Origin: Streptomyces regalis
GTDB lineage: Bacteria > Actinomycetota > Actinomycetes > Streptomycetales > Streptomycetaceae
Assembly (NCBI RefSeq): GCF_001509475.1
Contig: NZ_LLZG01000104.1
Span: 62,001-126,000, forward strand
Length of the DNA stretch: 64,000 bases
Reading direction: 5' to 3'
Part shown: piece after piece, positions 54,200 through 63,674 of the stretch
How the letters are laid out: the number at the start of each line of letters is the position of its first letter
Position numbering within the stretch: position 1 is the stretch's first letter
Made by a program: the position numbers and the translations under genes
Notes under the pieces: generated by a model
What the model saw: the letters and a program-made list of their open reading frames with translations, nothing else
Databases searched by the model: none
What the model was told of the DNA's origin: nothing

Positions 54200-56284
54200 T
54201 CACAGGGTCAGCTCCGGGTGCAGCCGGTCGAGCGTCCACACCTGCCGGCGACGGGCCGACAGCGCGGTCAGCGCGAGGGCGGCCGCGGTGAAGGCGACGA
54301 GCACCACGCACGCGTGCCACACCGGTTCCAGACCGCCGCCCGTGATGAGCCTCCTGAGCGCCTCCACGACGTAACTCATCGGCAGGAACGGGTGGAGCGC
54401 GTTGAAGAAGTCCGGGCTGGTCTGCACGGGGTACGTGCCTCCCGCGGACGTCAACTGCAGCATCAGCAGGGCCAGGACGAGGATCCGCCCCGCCGCCCCG
54501 AAGCGTGCGTTCAGCCACTGCACGATCGTCGCGAAGCACGCCGTCACCAGGAACAGGAAGCCCACCGTCCCGGCCGCCCGCACCATCTGCAGCCCGACCG
54601 CCCAGTGCAGCACCGACATCAGGGCCACCGTCTGCAGCACCCCGATCGCCACCACGGGCAGCCAGCCGGCCAGCGCGATGCGCCACGCGGAGGCGCCCGC
54701 GGCGAGCGCGCGCCGGTTCATGGGCGCGATCAGCATGTACGCCACCATCGCGCCCACCCACAGCGACAGCGGGATGAAGTACGGGGCGAATCCGGTGCCG
54801 TAGTTGGGTGCCTTGTGCATGTCGCGGGAGGCGAGCTGGACCGGGTCGGCCATGACCTCGGTGCGCTGGTCGCGGGCCTTCTTGTCGTAGTCGGGGATCT
54901 TCTCCGCGCCGTCGTGCAGGCCGTCCGAGAGCTTCCCGGAGCCGTCGACGAGCTTGTAGATGCCGCCGTTGAGGTCGTACGCGCCGGACTTCAGCTGACC
55001 CACGCCGGTGTCCAGGTCCGCCGCGCCGGTCCTGGCCGTGCCGAGCCCGGAGTGCAGCTTCTTGGCGCCCGCGGCGACCTTCGCGGCTCCCTGGTTCAGC
55101 TTGTTGATCCTGGTGACCGCGTCGTCGAGGTCCTCGGAGAGGCGGGGCGCACGGTCGGCGAGCGCCCGGGACTGCTTCTGGAGGGTGGCGAGGTTCTTGT
55201 CGAGCTTCTTCAGATCCCCGTCGTGGTCGGCGATCAGCGCGTTGAGATCGTCGGCGATCGTCGCCACGTCAGCGGCCGAGTTCTTGGCCTTCTTCAGGTC
55301 GGAGCAGGACGGGTCGGGCAGTACGGCGTCCTCGCAGCGCGCCTTGTAGATGCCGGCCAGCACGTCGGAAGCCGCATGGGCGCCCTTGGCGGCGCCCGGA
55401 GCCCGCTCCACCAGGTCGTCGAGGTTGTTGCGGATCGCCCCCGAGGTGTCGGCGACCAGCCGGGCGGTGTCCCCGATGGTCTTCTCGTTGTCCTGGAGGA
55501 AGGGGCCGATCTTCTTGTCGACTCCGTTGACCCTGTCGGCGAGGGTCTGCGTCCCGTCGGCCACCTGCTGGGAGCCGCTCTCCAGGTCGCCCGCGCCCTC
55601 ATTGAGCTTCCTCAGGCCCGTGGACAGCTTGCCGCTGCCCTTCTTGGCGTCCTTCAGCCCGTCGGCGAGGTCCTTGGAGCCCTTCTCCGCCTTGCCGATG
55701 CCGCCTTCGAGCTTGTCGGCGCCGTTCGCCGCCTTGACCGTCGCGCCGTGGATGTCGGAGAACGAGACGAAGATCCGGTCCAGGAACGACCGCGACGCCT
55801 TCGTGGAAGCGGCCTCGCGCACCTCGCTGAAGACGGTCCGCGAGATCTGCCCGACGATGTAGTTGTTCGCGTCGTTCGTACGCACCTGAAGGGCGCCCGT
55901 CTCCGGTGAGTCGCCCGCGCTGGAGGCGATCCGCGCACTGAAGTCGCTCGGCATGGTCAGCGACAGGTAGTAGGTGCCGTTCTCGACACCCTTCTCGGCC
56001 TCGGCGGCACTCACCTCCTGCCAGTCGAAGACGTCGCTCTCGCGCAGCCCCTTGGTGATGTCGTCGCCGGCCGTGAGCTTCTTCCCGTCGGCGGTCGCCC
56101 CCTTGTCGTCGTTCACGAGCGCCACGGGGATGCGGTCGAGACGGCCGTACGGGTCCCAGAACGACCACAGGTACAGGGCGCCGTAGAGCAGGGGCAGCAC
56201 CAGCAGCGCGACCAGGGCGGCACGCGGCAGCTTTCCCCGGCCGAAGCGCCTCAGCTCAAGCGCGGCCAGCCTCGGCGAGCGCAT
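54200..56284 (-). CDS. YhgE/Pip-family ABC-2-like membrane protein
   Basis: 694 residues. First helix at about 22-42 (ALVALLVLPLLYGALYLWSFWDPYG), then a very long extracytoplasmic part (about 45-490) rich in Gly/Ala/Lys with heptad-like runs (KLEGGIGKAEKGSKDLADGLKDAKKGSGKLS), and a C-terminal cluster of five or six helices ending near the stop. This is the YhgE/Pip layout (phage infection protein and ESAT-6-type secretion EsaA relatives). It overlaps the ABC gene by 29 bases and precedes tetR. Probably an exporter or envelope complex; cargo unknown. Confidence 0.9.
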   Translation of the reverse strand: MRSPRLAALELRRFGRGKLPRAALVALLVLPLLYGALYLWSFWDPYGRLDRIPVALVNDDKGATADGKKLTAGDDITKGLRESDVFDWQEVSAAEAEKGVENGTYYLSLTMPSDFSARIASSAGDSPETGALQVRTNDANNYIVGQISRTVFSEVREAASTKASRSFLDRIFVSFSDIHGATVKAANGADKLEGGIGKAEKGSKDLADGLKDAKKGSGKLSTGLRKLNEGAGDLESGSQQVADGTQTLADRVNGVDKKIGPFLQDNEKTIGDTARLVADTSGAIRNNLDDLVERAPGAAKGAHAASDVLAGIYKARCEDAVLPDPSCSDLKKAKNSAADVATIADDLNALIADHDGDLKKLDKNLATLQKQSRALADRAPRLSEDLDDAVTRINKLNQGAAKVAAGAKKLHSGLGTARTGAADLDTGVGQLKSGAYDLNGGIYKLVDGSGKLSDGLHDGAEKIPDYDKKARDQRTEVMADPVQLASRDMHKAPNYGTGFAPYFIPLSLWVGAMVAYMLIAPMNRRALAAGASAWRIALAGWLPVVAIGVLQTVALMSVLHWAVGLQMVRAAGTVGFLFLVTACFATIVQWLNARFGAAGRILVLALLMLQLTSAGGTYPVQTSPDFFNALHPFLPMSYVVEALRRLITGGGLEPVWHACVVLVAFTAAALALTALSARRRQVWTLDRLHPELTL

Positions 56285-57056
56285 CGGCGGCCTCCTTTCC
56301 GTCGGTTTCCGGTCCGTCGGTTTCCGGGGACTCCTGGGAGGCGGAGGCCGCGTCGGCCTCCTGGGCCGTGGACACCTTGACCGTGTCGTCGGGAGCCTCG
56401 CTGCACACCGCCACGACCGTGGTCCCGGCCTCGGTGATGGACTTCAACAGCGCCCAGACCTCGGTCCGTTCGGCGTCCGAGAGCTTCAGATCGGTGTCGT
56501 CGACACCGAGCACGCGCGGGTGCCCGATCAGGGCCAGCGCGACGGACAGCCGCAGCGCCTCCAGACGCTCCAGATCGCGTACGGCCGTACGGGAGCCCTT
56601 GGGCAGGGAGTCCCGGTCGAGGCCCGCTGCCGTGAGCGCGGCGTCGATCCGCGCCTGCGTGTCGGTCCTCCGCTCGGCACGCGGGCGCAACAGCCCGCGC
56701 CACGAGTCGCCGAACTGCCGTTGCAGCAGCGCCCGTTCGTGGAGGTGCTCGGCGACGGTCAGGGCCGGGTCCAGGTCGGTCACACCCGGAACATGGGCCA
56801 GTGCGCTGACACGCCGTACCGCCGCCATGCGCTTGGGCAGCCCGGCCGCGCCCACGGTGGCGGTTCCCTCGGTGGACTTCATCCGTCCCGTGAGCGCCAG
56901 CAACAGGCATGTACGTCCGGTGCCGGACGGCCCTTCGATCGTGATCAGTGAGCCGGGCTCCGCCTCGAAGGAGACCCCGCGGAACGCCCATCCGCGGGGC
57001 CCTTCGAGACCGAGGCCCAGGGCCGTGATGCCGACTCCGGCCACGGTTCCCCCCAT
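56256..57056 (-). CDS. Degenerate ABC-type ATP-binding protein
   Basis: 266 residues from the ATG at 57056. ABC-like start WAFRGVSFEAEPGSLITIEGPSGTGRTCLLLALTG with Arg48 in place of the Walker A lysine; no proper LSGGQ (the place reads DLERLEALRLSVAL), while PRVLGVDDTDLKLSD looks like a Walker B. The C-terminal 25 residues are Glu/Asp-rich. It goes with the YhgE/Pip gene downstream (29-base overlap) and lies behind a TetR-type palindrome. ATP hydrolysis is doubtful given the changed motifs. Confidence 0.82.
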   Translation of the reverse strand: MGGTVAGVGITALGLGLEGPRGWAFRGVSFEAEPGSLITIEGPSGTGRTCLLLALTGRMKSTEGTATVGAAGLPKRMAAVRRVSALAHVPGVTDLDPALTVAEHLHERALLQRQFGDSWRGLLRPRAERRTDTQARIDAALTAAGLDRDSLPKGSRTAVRDLERLEALRLSVALALIGHPRVLGVDDTDLKLSDAERTEVWALLKSITEAGTTVVAVCSEAPDDTVKVSTAQEADAASASQESPETDGPETDGKEAADALAEAGRA

Positions 57057-57076
57057 CCCTGCCCCCTTCAATTTGA

Positions 57077-57090
57077 ACTGACTGGTCAGT
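57077..57090. promoter_or_regulatory. TetR-type operator ahead of the ABC/YhgE/TetR unit
   Basis: ACTGAC-TG-GTCAGT, perfect 6-base arms, 21 bases before the ATG of the ABC gene. The motif TGACTGGTCA is common for TetR family members that control their own operon; the third gene of this operon is a TetR. The neighbouring TTGAACTG and AGTTAGTGCGAACTT may be part of the promoter. Confidence 0.75.
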
Positions 57091-57224
57091 GCAAAAGTTA
57101 GTGCGAACTTGCGCTCGAAGCAAAAGCCCAGGTCAGAACGGATTGTCAGTGCCATACCCCACGATGGGCACATACGGCATCCCGTATCAGGGCGTGCCGT
57201 CACACAGACGACAGGAGGTTCGTC

Positions 57225-57797
57225 ATGGCCACCTCTCACGCAGCAGCCGCCCGCCGGCGCCGCGCCACCGGCCCTGCCCCCTCACTGACCGGCCCGGCGA
57301 GCGACGTGCACCCCGTGCTCCGCCGGGCCACGGCCCCGCCCGCCGCCCTCGACCTGCTCGCCCAGGCCCGTGCCGGACTGGACGAGGCCGCCGTTCTGGA
57401 AACGCCGAACGAGCGCTATGCCACGGCCCACCTCGCCGCCCTGCGCACCGCCGCCGCCGTCCTCGCCGCGCGCGGGCGCCCCGAGCCCACGTCCAGGCGC
57501 CGGACCCGCATCAGGAGCGCCTGGGAAGTGCTCCCCGAAATCGCGCCCGAACTCGCCGAGTGGAGCGCGCTGTTCGCCTCGGGTGCCCGGCGCCGCGCCC
57601 GGGCCGAGGCGGGCATCCAGGGCGCGGCCAGCCGCCGGGACGCCGACGACCTCATACGTGACGTGGCGATGTTCCTGCGCCTCGTCGAGCGGATGCTGGT
57701 ACTCCAGCCGGTCCTGCCACAGCCGCGACCGGACACCGACGCGGACGGGACCGACGGCTCGCACCGCGCGCGCGAGGACATGCCGGACGCGGGCTGA
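57225..57797 (+). CDS. SAV_6107-type HEPN-domain protein
   Basis: 190 residues. Basic N-terminus, then HPVLRRATAPPAALDLLAQARAGLDEAAVLETPNERYATAHLAALRTAAAVLAARG and SAWEVLPEIAPELAEWSALFASGARRRARAEAG, the helical HEPN fold of this family. Typical Rx4-6H RNase motif of toxin HEPNs is not clear. No antitoxin-like gene is next to it. It is transcribed away from the ABC/YhgE/TetR unit. GAGG upstream of the ATG. Confidence 0.82.
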   Translation: MATSHAAAARRRRATGPAPSLTGPASDVHPVLRRATAPPAALDLLAQARAGLDEAAVLETPNERYATAHLAALRTAAAVLAARGRPEPTSRRRTRIRSAWEVLPEIAPELAEWSALFASGARRRARAEAGIQGAASRRDADDLIRDVAMFLRLVERMLVLQPVLPQPRPDTDADGTDGSHRAREDMPDAG

Positions 57798-57970
57798 CGG
57801 CGAAGCGGCCCTATCGGGGCGCGAAGCCGTACCGCGATGGCCGGGTGGGCTGCCGCAGGCAATAGGGTGGAGGGCGCCTGAGGCCTTCCCGCTCCCGTGA
57901 CCCGGGCCGGGGAGGCAGCCCGATCGCTCCGCCGTGCAAGTGGCGGTGCCGCGCCGAGGAGTCAACTGCC

Positions 57971-58741
57971 GTGTCGGACCCGATGCGCCCCCGCGCTGCC
58001 CTCCGTACAGCCGTGGTGTGGGAAGTCCTGCGGGATGCCCTGGACCGCCGTGTGAAGGCCACGGGTCGCCAGGCGCTGGACGTCCTCGACACCGGGGGCG
58101 GCAGCGGCAACTTCGCGGTGCCCCTCGCCCGGCTCGGCCACCGCGTCACCGTCGTCGACCCCAGCCCGAACGCGCTCTTCGCCCTGGAGCGGCGTGCCGC
58201 CGAGGCCGACGTGGCCGACCGGGTGCGGGGCGTCCAGGGTGACGCCCACGGCCTCTTCGACGTGGTCGAGCGCGGCGGGTACGACGTCGTGCTGTGCCAT
58301 GGCGTCCTGGAGTACGTGGACGACCCCGCCGAGGGCGTCCGCAACGCGGTGGCCGCCCTGCGTGCCGAGGGCGTCCTCAGCCTGCTCGCCGCCGGACTGG
58401 GCGGCGCGGTGCTGGCAAGAGCGCTCGCCGGTCACTTCAAGGAGGCCAAGCAGGCCCTGGAGGACCCGGACGGTCGCTGGGGTCAGGGCGACCCGGTGCC
58501 GCGCCGCTTCACCGCCGAGCAGCTCACCGGACTGGTCGAGGGCGCGGGGCTGCGGGTCGGTGCCGTGCACGGGGTGCGGGTCTTCGCCGACCTGGTCCCC
58601 GGTGCGCTGGTGGACACCGAGCCCGGGGCGCTGGAGGCGCTGCTGAAGCTGGAGGAGGCGGCGGCCGAGCTGTCCGCCTTCCACTCGGTGGCCACGCAGC
58701 TCCATGTGCTCGGCGAGACGCCGGAGACAGCCGAGGCCTGA
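57971..58741 (+). CDS. Class I SAM-dependent methyltransferase
   Basis: 256 residues from the GTG at 57971 (GAGGAG upstream). Motif I LDVLDTGGGSGNFAVPLARLGHRVTVVDPSPN, motif II-like VQGDAHGLFDVVERGGYDVVLCHGVLEYVDDP and a C-terminal FTAEQLTGLVEGAGLRVGAVHGVRVFADLVPG. No target is obvious; the family includes rRNA, tRNA and small-molecule methyltransferases. 293 bases lie between it and the next gene. Confidence 0.9.
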   Translation: MSDPMRPRAALRTAVVWEVLRDALDRRVKATGRQALDVLDTGGGSGNFAVPLARLGHRVTVVDPSPNALFALERRAAEADVADRVRGVQGDAHGLFDVVERGGYDVVLCHGVLEYVDDPAEGVRNAVAALRAEGVLSLLAAGLGGAVLARALAGHFKEAKQALEDPDGRWGQGDPVPRRFTAEQLTGLVEGAGLRVGAVHGVRVFADLVPGALVDTEPGALEALLKLEEAAAELSAFHSVATQLHVLGETPETAEA

Positions 58742-59033
58742 GCCGTCCTCCGTGAGCCGACCACAGGGGTGCGCCGTTGATCAGGGACTTGGCTGCACAT
58801 GGAGTACGCCACAGGCCCCCCGATCGGGCGCCCAGCGCCGTATGATCGAGGGAGACCGTTCCGGCATGACGGGTCGGCCGCTGGGGAATGCAGATCTCAG
58901 CGAGTCGGGACGTCCATGGTGGAGCCCGGTTGGCCAATTGGCGTAGAGGGGCGGGTTTCACGGGGGCGATTCCCTGCCTATCCTGAAGGGACCCCCCGGG
59001 TCGCCCCGGCGACTGCACGATGAGGAGGACTCC

Positions 59034-59429
59034 GTGCCGCTCTCGGAGCACGAGCAGCGAATGCTCGAGCAAATGGAGCGAGCGCTGTACGCCGAAGATC
59101 CCAAGTTCGCGACAGCGCTTGAGGGAAGCGGGCTGCGCACGTACACCCGGCGACGGGTCTACCAGGCGGTCGCGGGCTTCCTCGTAGGTATCGCGCTCCT
59201 CATGGCAGGAATGGTCGCCAAGCAGGTCTGGCTCAGCGTGGTGGGATTCCTCGTCATGCTGGGCTGTGCGGTACTCGCCGTGACCGGCTGGCGCAAGGCC
59301 CCCAAGCCGGGCGAACAGCCCGCCGCCGGTGGCCCGCATGCCCGCCGTCAGCCCCGTCAGAAGCGTTCCATGATGGACCGCATCGAGCAACGCTGGCAGC
59401 GCCGCCGCGACGAACAGGGCGGCCAATAG
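59034..59429 (+). CDS. DUF3040 membrane protein
   Basis: 131 residues from the GTG at 59034 (GAGGAGG upstream). PLSEHEQRMLEQMERALYAEDPKFATAL is the DUF3040 signature, followed by two membrane helices at about 43-65 and 67-85 and a basic C-terminal tail. Conserved in actinobacteria near the mraZ and cell-division genes from general knowledge; function unknown. A strong terminator follows. Confidence 0.9.
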   Translation: MPLSEHEQRMLEQMERALYAEDPKFATALEGSGLRTYTRRRVYQAVAGFLVGIALLMAGMVAKQVWLSVVGFLVMLGCAVLAVTGWRKAPKPGEQPAAGGPHARRQPRQKRSMMDRIEQRWQRRRDEQGGQ

Positions 59430-59453
59430 CTCGACCAGCAGCTCCTGGACACG

Positions 59454-59487
59454 CAGGGGGTGACCACCGACCGGTGGTCACCCCCTG
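59454..59487. terminator. Very strong hairpin after DUF3040 gene
   Basis: CAGGGGGTGACCACCG, loop AC, CGGTGGTCACCCCCTG: 16 perfect pairs with a two-base loop. It ends the plus-strand transcript and could also catch minus-strand reading. Confidence 0.9.
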
Positions 59488-59919
59488 ATGTATACCCCCG
59501 TACGGCTGCGGGCGTGAGGAGATGGGGGCGGAGCAGGCGAGCGACGTCCTGAACTGCCCGGGTGACGCCCGTCCCGAGCGAACAGACTCGGCCAATTGCT
59601 CAGCTCGGACAGGGTCCCGTCCCAGCGGCTCCCGGGGTGGAGCACCAGGCCGACGTCCCTTGCGTCCGGCCCGGCAGCGCTCGACGATGTATCGCCTCCT
59701 GCCTGAGCCGGTCACCTCGGCCGAGCCGACCTCAGCCGGCCGCCCCACCCAAGCCGACCTCCACGTCCTCGGCCCGCACGGGTCTCGGGCCGGAGTCCTG
59801 CCCGCTACAGCTTGTGCCCCTGGCTCTGCCGGGCACGAGTGAGGCCGGGCGCGAGTGGCGTCCCGAAGCACGCACCCCCGTCCCGGCCTCACACCCCAAC
59901 ACTCACCTTCAGCGACCGA
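59488..59919. other. Intergenic gap between DUF3040 and TgpA genes
   Basis: 432 bases with no convincing gene on either strand; short open frames exist but lack start signals and family likeness. A long-loop inverted repeat GTGAGGCCGGG (59839-59849) / CCCGGCCTCAC (59882-59892) lies 27 bases past the transglutaminase stop and may be its terminator. Elsewhere I see nothing. Confidence 0.6.
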
Positions 59920-62304
59920 TCACCCCCGCTGCCCAGGCGTCGACGGCCTGCGCAGCGTCGGTCGGGCGGCGGCAGCGCGTCGCTTGATGTCGGTCCACCA
60001 GTCCGACACGGCCCAGACCACCCGCACGCTGGAGCGCGGGGCCAGGAGGGCGCGCATGTTTGTCGTCCACGCGGCCTTGGACTCGAGGTCGGCCAGGACG
60101 CGGCGGACATCCTCTGCGAGGCCGGCCGTCGGGCGGGGGACGGGGGCGTAGAGGACCTGTTCCACCGCGTCGGCCACCCGGTGAACCGAGGCCGCGGCCG
60201 CTGGGTCGAGGTGGCCCAGGCGGACGATGCGGGCGGCGGACTTACGGGGAGTCTGGGAGTCGTCCGGCGGGATGCCGAAGTCCCAGGCGGCGTCGGTGAG
60301 TTCCTGCCAGACCGCCATGGTGTGGAGCGATACGTCCGCCTCCGTACGGCCGTGCGCTCCCAGCCGTACCGCCCGGGTCCGCAACCGCCACAGCATCGGC
60401 GCCAACGGGATCAGCAGCGCCGCAAGCCCGCCGAGCACCCACGCCAGAACGACGTACCACTTCGGCCCGTCGTCATCCGTCGCCAGCGCGGCCTGAGGGG
60501 ACTCGCTCGCGCACAGCTCCGGGCTCCGCCCCGCGCAGCTCGCGCTCGTCGAGGGCGAGGCGGACGGCCCCGTGCTCGTCGACTGCGAGGGCCGCGCCAC
60601 GTCCGGGAGCGTGGAGCCGGGCGTGTCCGACTGGGTGTACGACGGAACCGAACCACGGGTCGGGGTCGGCTCGAAGCGGGTCCAGCCCACGCCCTCGAAG
60701 TACAGCTCGGGCCAGGCGTGTGCGTCCCTCAGCCCGACCGAGACCGACTTGTCGCCCTGCGGGGTACCGGGCGCGAAGCCCACCGCGACCCGGGCCGGTA
60801 TGTCGAGCGAGCGGGCCATCGCCGCCATCGCGAAGGAGAAGTGGACGCAGAAGCCCTGCTTGTCCCGCAGGAACCGGGCGATCGCCTGTCGGCCGCTGCC
60901 GACCTTGACGTTGGTGTCGTACTGGAAGCCGCCCGTCACGGCGAAGTACTCCTGCAGCTTGACCGCCTGCTCGTAGTGGCTGGTCGCGCCCTCGGTGACC
61001 TCACGCGCAGTCTGGGCGACCACCGCGGGCAGCGAGTCGGGCAGCTCGGTGAACTCGCGCTTGAGGGCGGCCGGCGGCTCCGGCGCCTCGGCGAGCTGCT
61101 TCGCCGTCGGCTGCACATCGAGGCTGCGCACGGTGTACGTCGTCCCGCGCGTGGTCTGGCGGCGATCACCGACGACCGTCATCCCCAGCGGTTCGTACCG
61201 CCACCTGCCCGCGATGCTCACGCCGCTCGGCGGATAGGGCATCGGCAGCCAGTTCTGGGCGTACCAGTCCGCGGCCGAGATGGTCGTCTCGACCTCCGCG
61301 CGCCGGACGTCGGCGCCGAGGCCGATGGGCGTGGGGAACTGGTCCGGTACGGCCTGGATGTCACGCTTGGCCGGCTGCCAGGTGGTGCCGTCGAAGTCGT
61401 CCAGGGACACGATCCGCAGATACAGGTCCGAGATGTCGGCCGTGTTGGTCTTCAGGGACAGGACCTCGCGGTCCTCGTCCACGTTCAGACTGTCGCGCAG
61501 CGACACCAGCGGGTTGACCGCGGAGATCGTGCCCCCGCTTCCGCTGCCGGAGCCCACGCCCGTGCCCGCGGCGTCCAGCAGGCCGCCGTTCATCGCGGGC
61601 AGGGCCAGCGGTACGACCAGGGCGATGCCCAGGGCGACCATGCCGATGCGCCGCCCGGTGCGGACCGGCGCCACCACGCCGCTGGGCTCTCCGCCCGGCA
61701 TCCGTGGCGCCCCGCCGAAGACCCGGCCCCACTGCGAGAGCCGGTCGCGGCCCTCGGCCAGGAGCAGCATCAGATAACCCGCGGCGGCGACCAGGAACCA
61801 CAGCCAGTCCGCGCCGCCGTCGGACAGCCCCGCGGCCACGGAGTACAGCGCCAGCAGGGGCAGCCCGGCCGGGGCCGCGCTGCGGAACGTCACCGCGAGG
61901 GTGTCCACTGCCAGGCCGATGATCAGGACGCCGCCGATGAGCATCAGCCGGATGCCGTCGGACAGCGGCGCCGGGATCGAGTACCGGCTGACGTCGTCCG
62001 CGCCGGCCTGCAACAGGTCGGCGAAGTGGCGGAAGGCCTCCGGGCCGGGGATCACTCCGATGAACGCCTGCTGGTTGGCGAAGGTCAGGGTCAGCAGCAT
62101 CAGTGCGACGAGGGCCTGCGCGGCCACCGTCAGGGGCCGCGCCAGCGGCACCCGCCGGGTCGCCATGCCCACGCCGGTCTGGATCGCCAGCAGGAAGATC
62201 GCCTGAATCAGCCAGGTGACCGGGGCGACCAGCGGCAGCAGGGCGCAGGACGCCAGCAGCGTGGCCGCCGCGGCGCACAGTGCCATCCGTGTCCGCCCGC
62301 TCAT
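59920..62304 (-). CDS. TgpA-type transglutaminase-like membrane protein
   Basis: 794 residues from the ATG at 62304. Five or six N-terminal helices (about 10-230), an extracytoplasmic transglutaminase core with FCVHFS (Cys), DAHAWPEL (His) and a downstream Asp near FEPTP, then one more helix and a C-terminal cytoplasmic helical region (DUF4129). The stop of the DUF58 gene overlaps its start by four bases. The MoxR-DUF58-TgpA set recurs across bacteria; the role is thought to be envelope protein cross-linking or folding, which is inference here. Confidence 0.9.
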   Translation of the reverse strand: MSGRTRMALCAAAATLLASCALLPLVAPVTWLIQAIFLLAIQTGVGMATRRVPLARPLTVAAQALVALMLLTLTFANQQAFIGVIPGPEAFRHFADLLQAGADDVSRYSIPAPLSDGIRLMLIGGVLIIGLAVDTLAVTFRSAAPAGLPLLALYSVAAGLSDGGADWLWFLVAAAGYLMLLLAEGRDRLSQWGRVFGGAPRMPGGEPSGVVAPVRTGRRIGMVALGIALVVPLALPAMNGGLLDAAGTGVGSGSGSGGTISAVNPLVSLRDSLNVDEDREVLSLKTNTADISDLYLRIVSLDDFDGTTWQPAKRDIQAVPDQFPTPIGLGADVRRAEVETTISAADWYAQNWLPMPYPPSGVSIAGRWRYEPLGMTVVGDRRQTTRGTTYTVRSLDVQPTAKQLAEAPEPPAALKREFTELPDSLPAVVAQTAREVTEGATSHYEQAVKLQEYFAVTGGFQYDTNVKVGSGRQAIARFLRDKQGFCVHFSFAMAAMARSLDIPARVAVGFAPGTPQGDKSVSVGLRDAHAWPELYFEGVGWTRFEPTPTRGSVPSYTQSDTPGSTLPDVARPSQSTSTGPSASPSTSASCAGRSPELCASESPQAALATDDDGPKWYVVLAWVLGGLAALLIPLAPMLWRLRTRAVRLGAHGRTEADVSLHTMAVWQELTDAAWDFGIPPDDSQTPRKSAARIVRLGHLDPAAAASVHRVADAVEQVLYAPVPRPTAGLAEDVRRVLADLESKAAWTTNMRALLAPRSSVRVVWAVSDWWTDIKRRAAAARPTLRRPSTPGQRG

Positions 62305-63674
62305 GCCCGTCCCCCCTCGCCCCGCGCGCCAGTGGCCGCGGCGGCGTCCGTACGCGCCCGGTCCGCCCGGCGCCACAGCTCGTTCAGCGAAGCGCCACGC
62401 GGCACGCTCACGGCCGTCCAGCCCGCCTCCCGCAGCAACCGCAGCCGCTCCTCGCTCCTGTCCAACGCGCCGGGCACATCGGTCGGTTCCCGTACCCAGG
62501 CCCCGCTGTCCAGCACGAAGGCCACCGCGCCCCCGCTGCGCTGCCGCATCTTGGCGGCCACCGTCGCCTGCTCCTCGTCGAGGTCGCCGAAGAAGGCGAC
62601 CAGCAGCCCTTCGTTGCCGCCGCGCAGCACGTCGTACGCCCGCGACAGACCTGTACCGTCGGAGTGGTCGATCACCGCGAGGGTGTCCATCATCAGCCCG
62701 GCCGCGTCCGCCGACTCCTGGCTCGCGCCCGCGAACCCGTCGGCGCCCTCGCCGGGGACCGAGCTGCCGGTGTCGGTCAGCAGGCGTACCGAGAAGCCCC
62801 GTTCGAGCATGTGGACCAGCACGGACGCCGTGCCCGACACGGCCCACTCGAAGGCCGAGTCCGGGCCCGCGCCCTGGAAGGCCAGGCCCCGGGTGTCCAG
62901 CAGCACCGTGCAGCGGGAGCGCTGCGGCTGCTCCTCGCGGCGCACCATCAGCTCGCCGTAGCGCGCGGTGGACCGCCAGTGCACGCGGCGCAGGTCGTCG
63001 CCGTAGCGGTACCCGCGCGGGATCACGTCGTCCTCGCCGGCCAGCGCGAGCGAGCGCTGCCGCCCGTCGCCGTACCCCTTCGCCTCCCCGCTGAAGCGCA
63101 CCGGCGGCAGCGGCTCCACGCGCGGGATCACGGTCAGGGTGTCGTACGTCGAGAAGGACCGGGTCAGCTCGCACATGCCGAACGGGTCGCTCAGGCGCAG
63201 CTGCAGCGGGCCCAGCGGGTAGCGGCCGCGCAGGTCGGAGCGCACCCGGTAGGAGACCTCGCGGCGGCCGCCCGCCTCCACCCGGTCCAGGACGAAGCGG
63301 GGCCGCGGGCCGAGCACGTACGGCACCTGGTCCTGGAGCATCAGCAGGCCGGTGGGCAGCCGGGAGACGTTGTCCATCCGTAGATGGACGCGGGCCTCGC
63401 TGCCCGCGGGCACCCGCGCGGGGGAGAGCCGGCGGCTGCCCGCGACCCGGTAGCGGGTGCGGTACAGCACGGTGGCGCAGACCAGCGGCAGCACGGCGAG
63501 CAGCAGCCCGACACGCAGCAGGTCGCTCTGGCCGAGGACATAGGCGCAGACGGCGGCCGCGACGCCGGCGGCCAGGAAGGAGCGGCCGCGCGTGGTCAGA
63601 CCGGCCAGTGCCGTGCGCAGCCCGCTCTGCTCACCGCGGTCCGGCTCGGCCTGGCCCGTACTGCCGGAGGTCAT
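62301..63674 (-). CDS. DUF58 protein
   Basis: 457 residues from the ATG at 63674, which shares its A with the MoxR stop (TGATG); a GTG at 63677 is an alternative. Two helices near 25-70, a strand-rich middle, then the DUF58 motif GDDLRRVHWRSTARYGELMVRREEQPQRSRCTVLLDTRG and a von Willebrand A-like end. Works with the upstream MoxR ATPase and the downstream TgpA-like transglutaminase. It is translated coupled to both. Confidence 0.93.
   Translation of the reverse strand: MTSGSTGQAEPDRGEQSGLRTALAGLTTRGRSFLAAGVAAAVCAYVLGQSDLLRVGLLLAVLPLVCATVLYRTRYRVAGSRRLSPARVPAGSEARVHLRMDNVSRLPTGLLMLQDQVPYVLGPRPRFVLDRVEAGGRREVSYRVRSDLRGRYPLGPLQLRLSDPFGMCELTRSFSTYDTLTVIPRVEPLPPVRFSGEAKGYGDGRQRSLALAGEDDVIPRGYRYGDDLRRVHWRSTARYGELMVRREEQPQRSRCTVLLDTRGLAFQGAGPDSAFEWAVSGTASVLVHMLERGFSVRLLTDTGSSVPGEGADGFAGASQESADAAGLMMDTLAVIDHSDGTGLSRAYDVLRGGNEGLLVAFFGDLDEEQATVAAKMRQRSGGAVAFVLDSGAWVREPTDVPGALDRSEERLRLLREAGWTAVSVPRGASLNELWRRADRARTDAAAATGARGEGGRA

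Noticed and set aside
59488..59919. Short plus-strand frames after the DUF3040 gene
   Set aside because: No ribosome site, no domain, composition as for non-coding; the region is bracketed by terminators.
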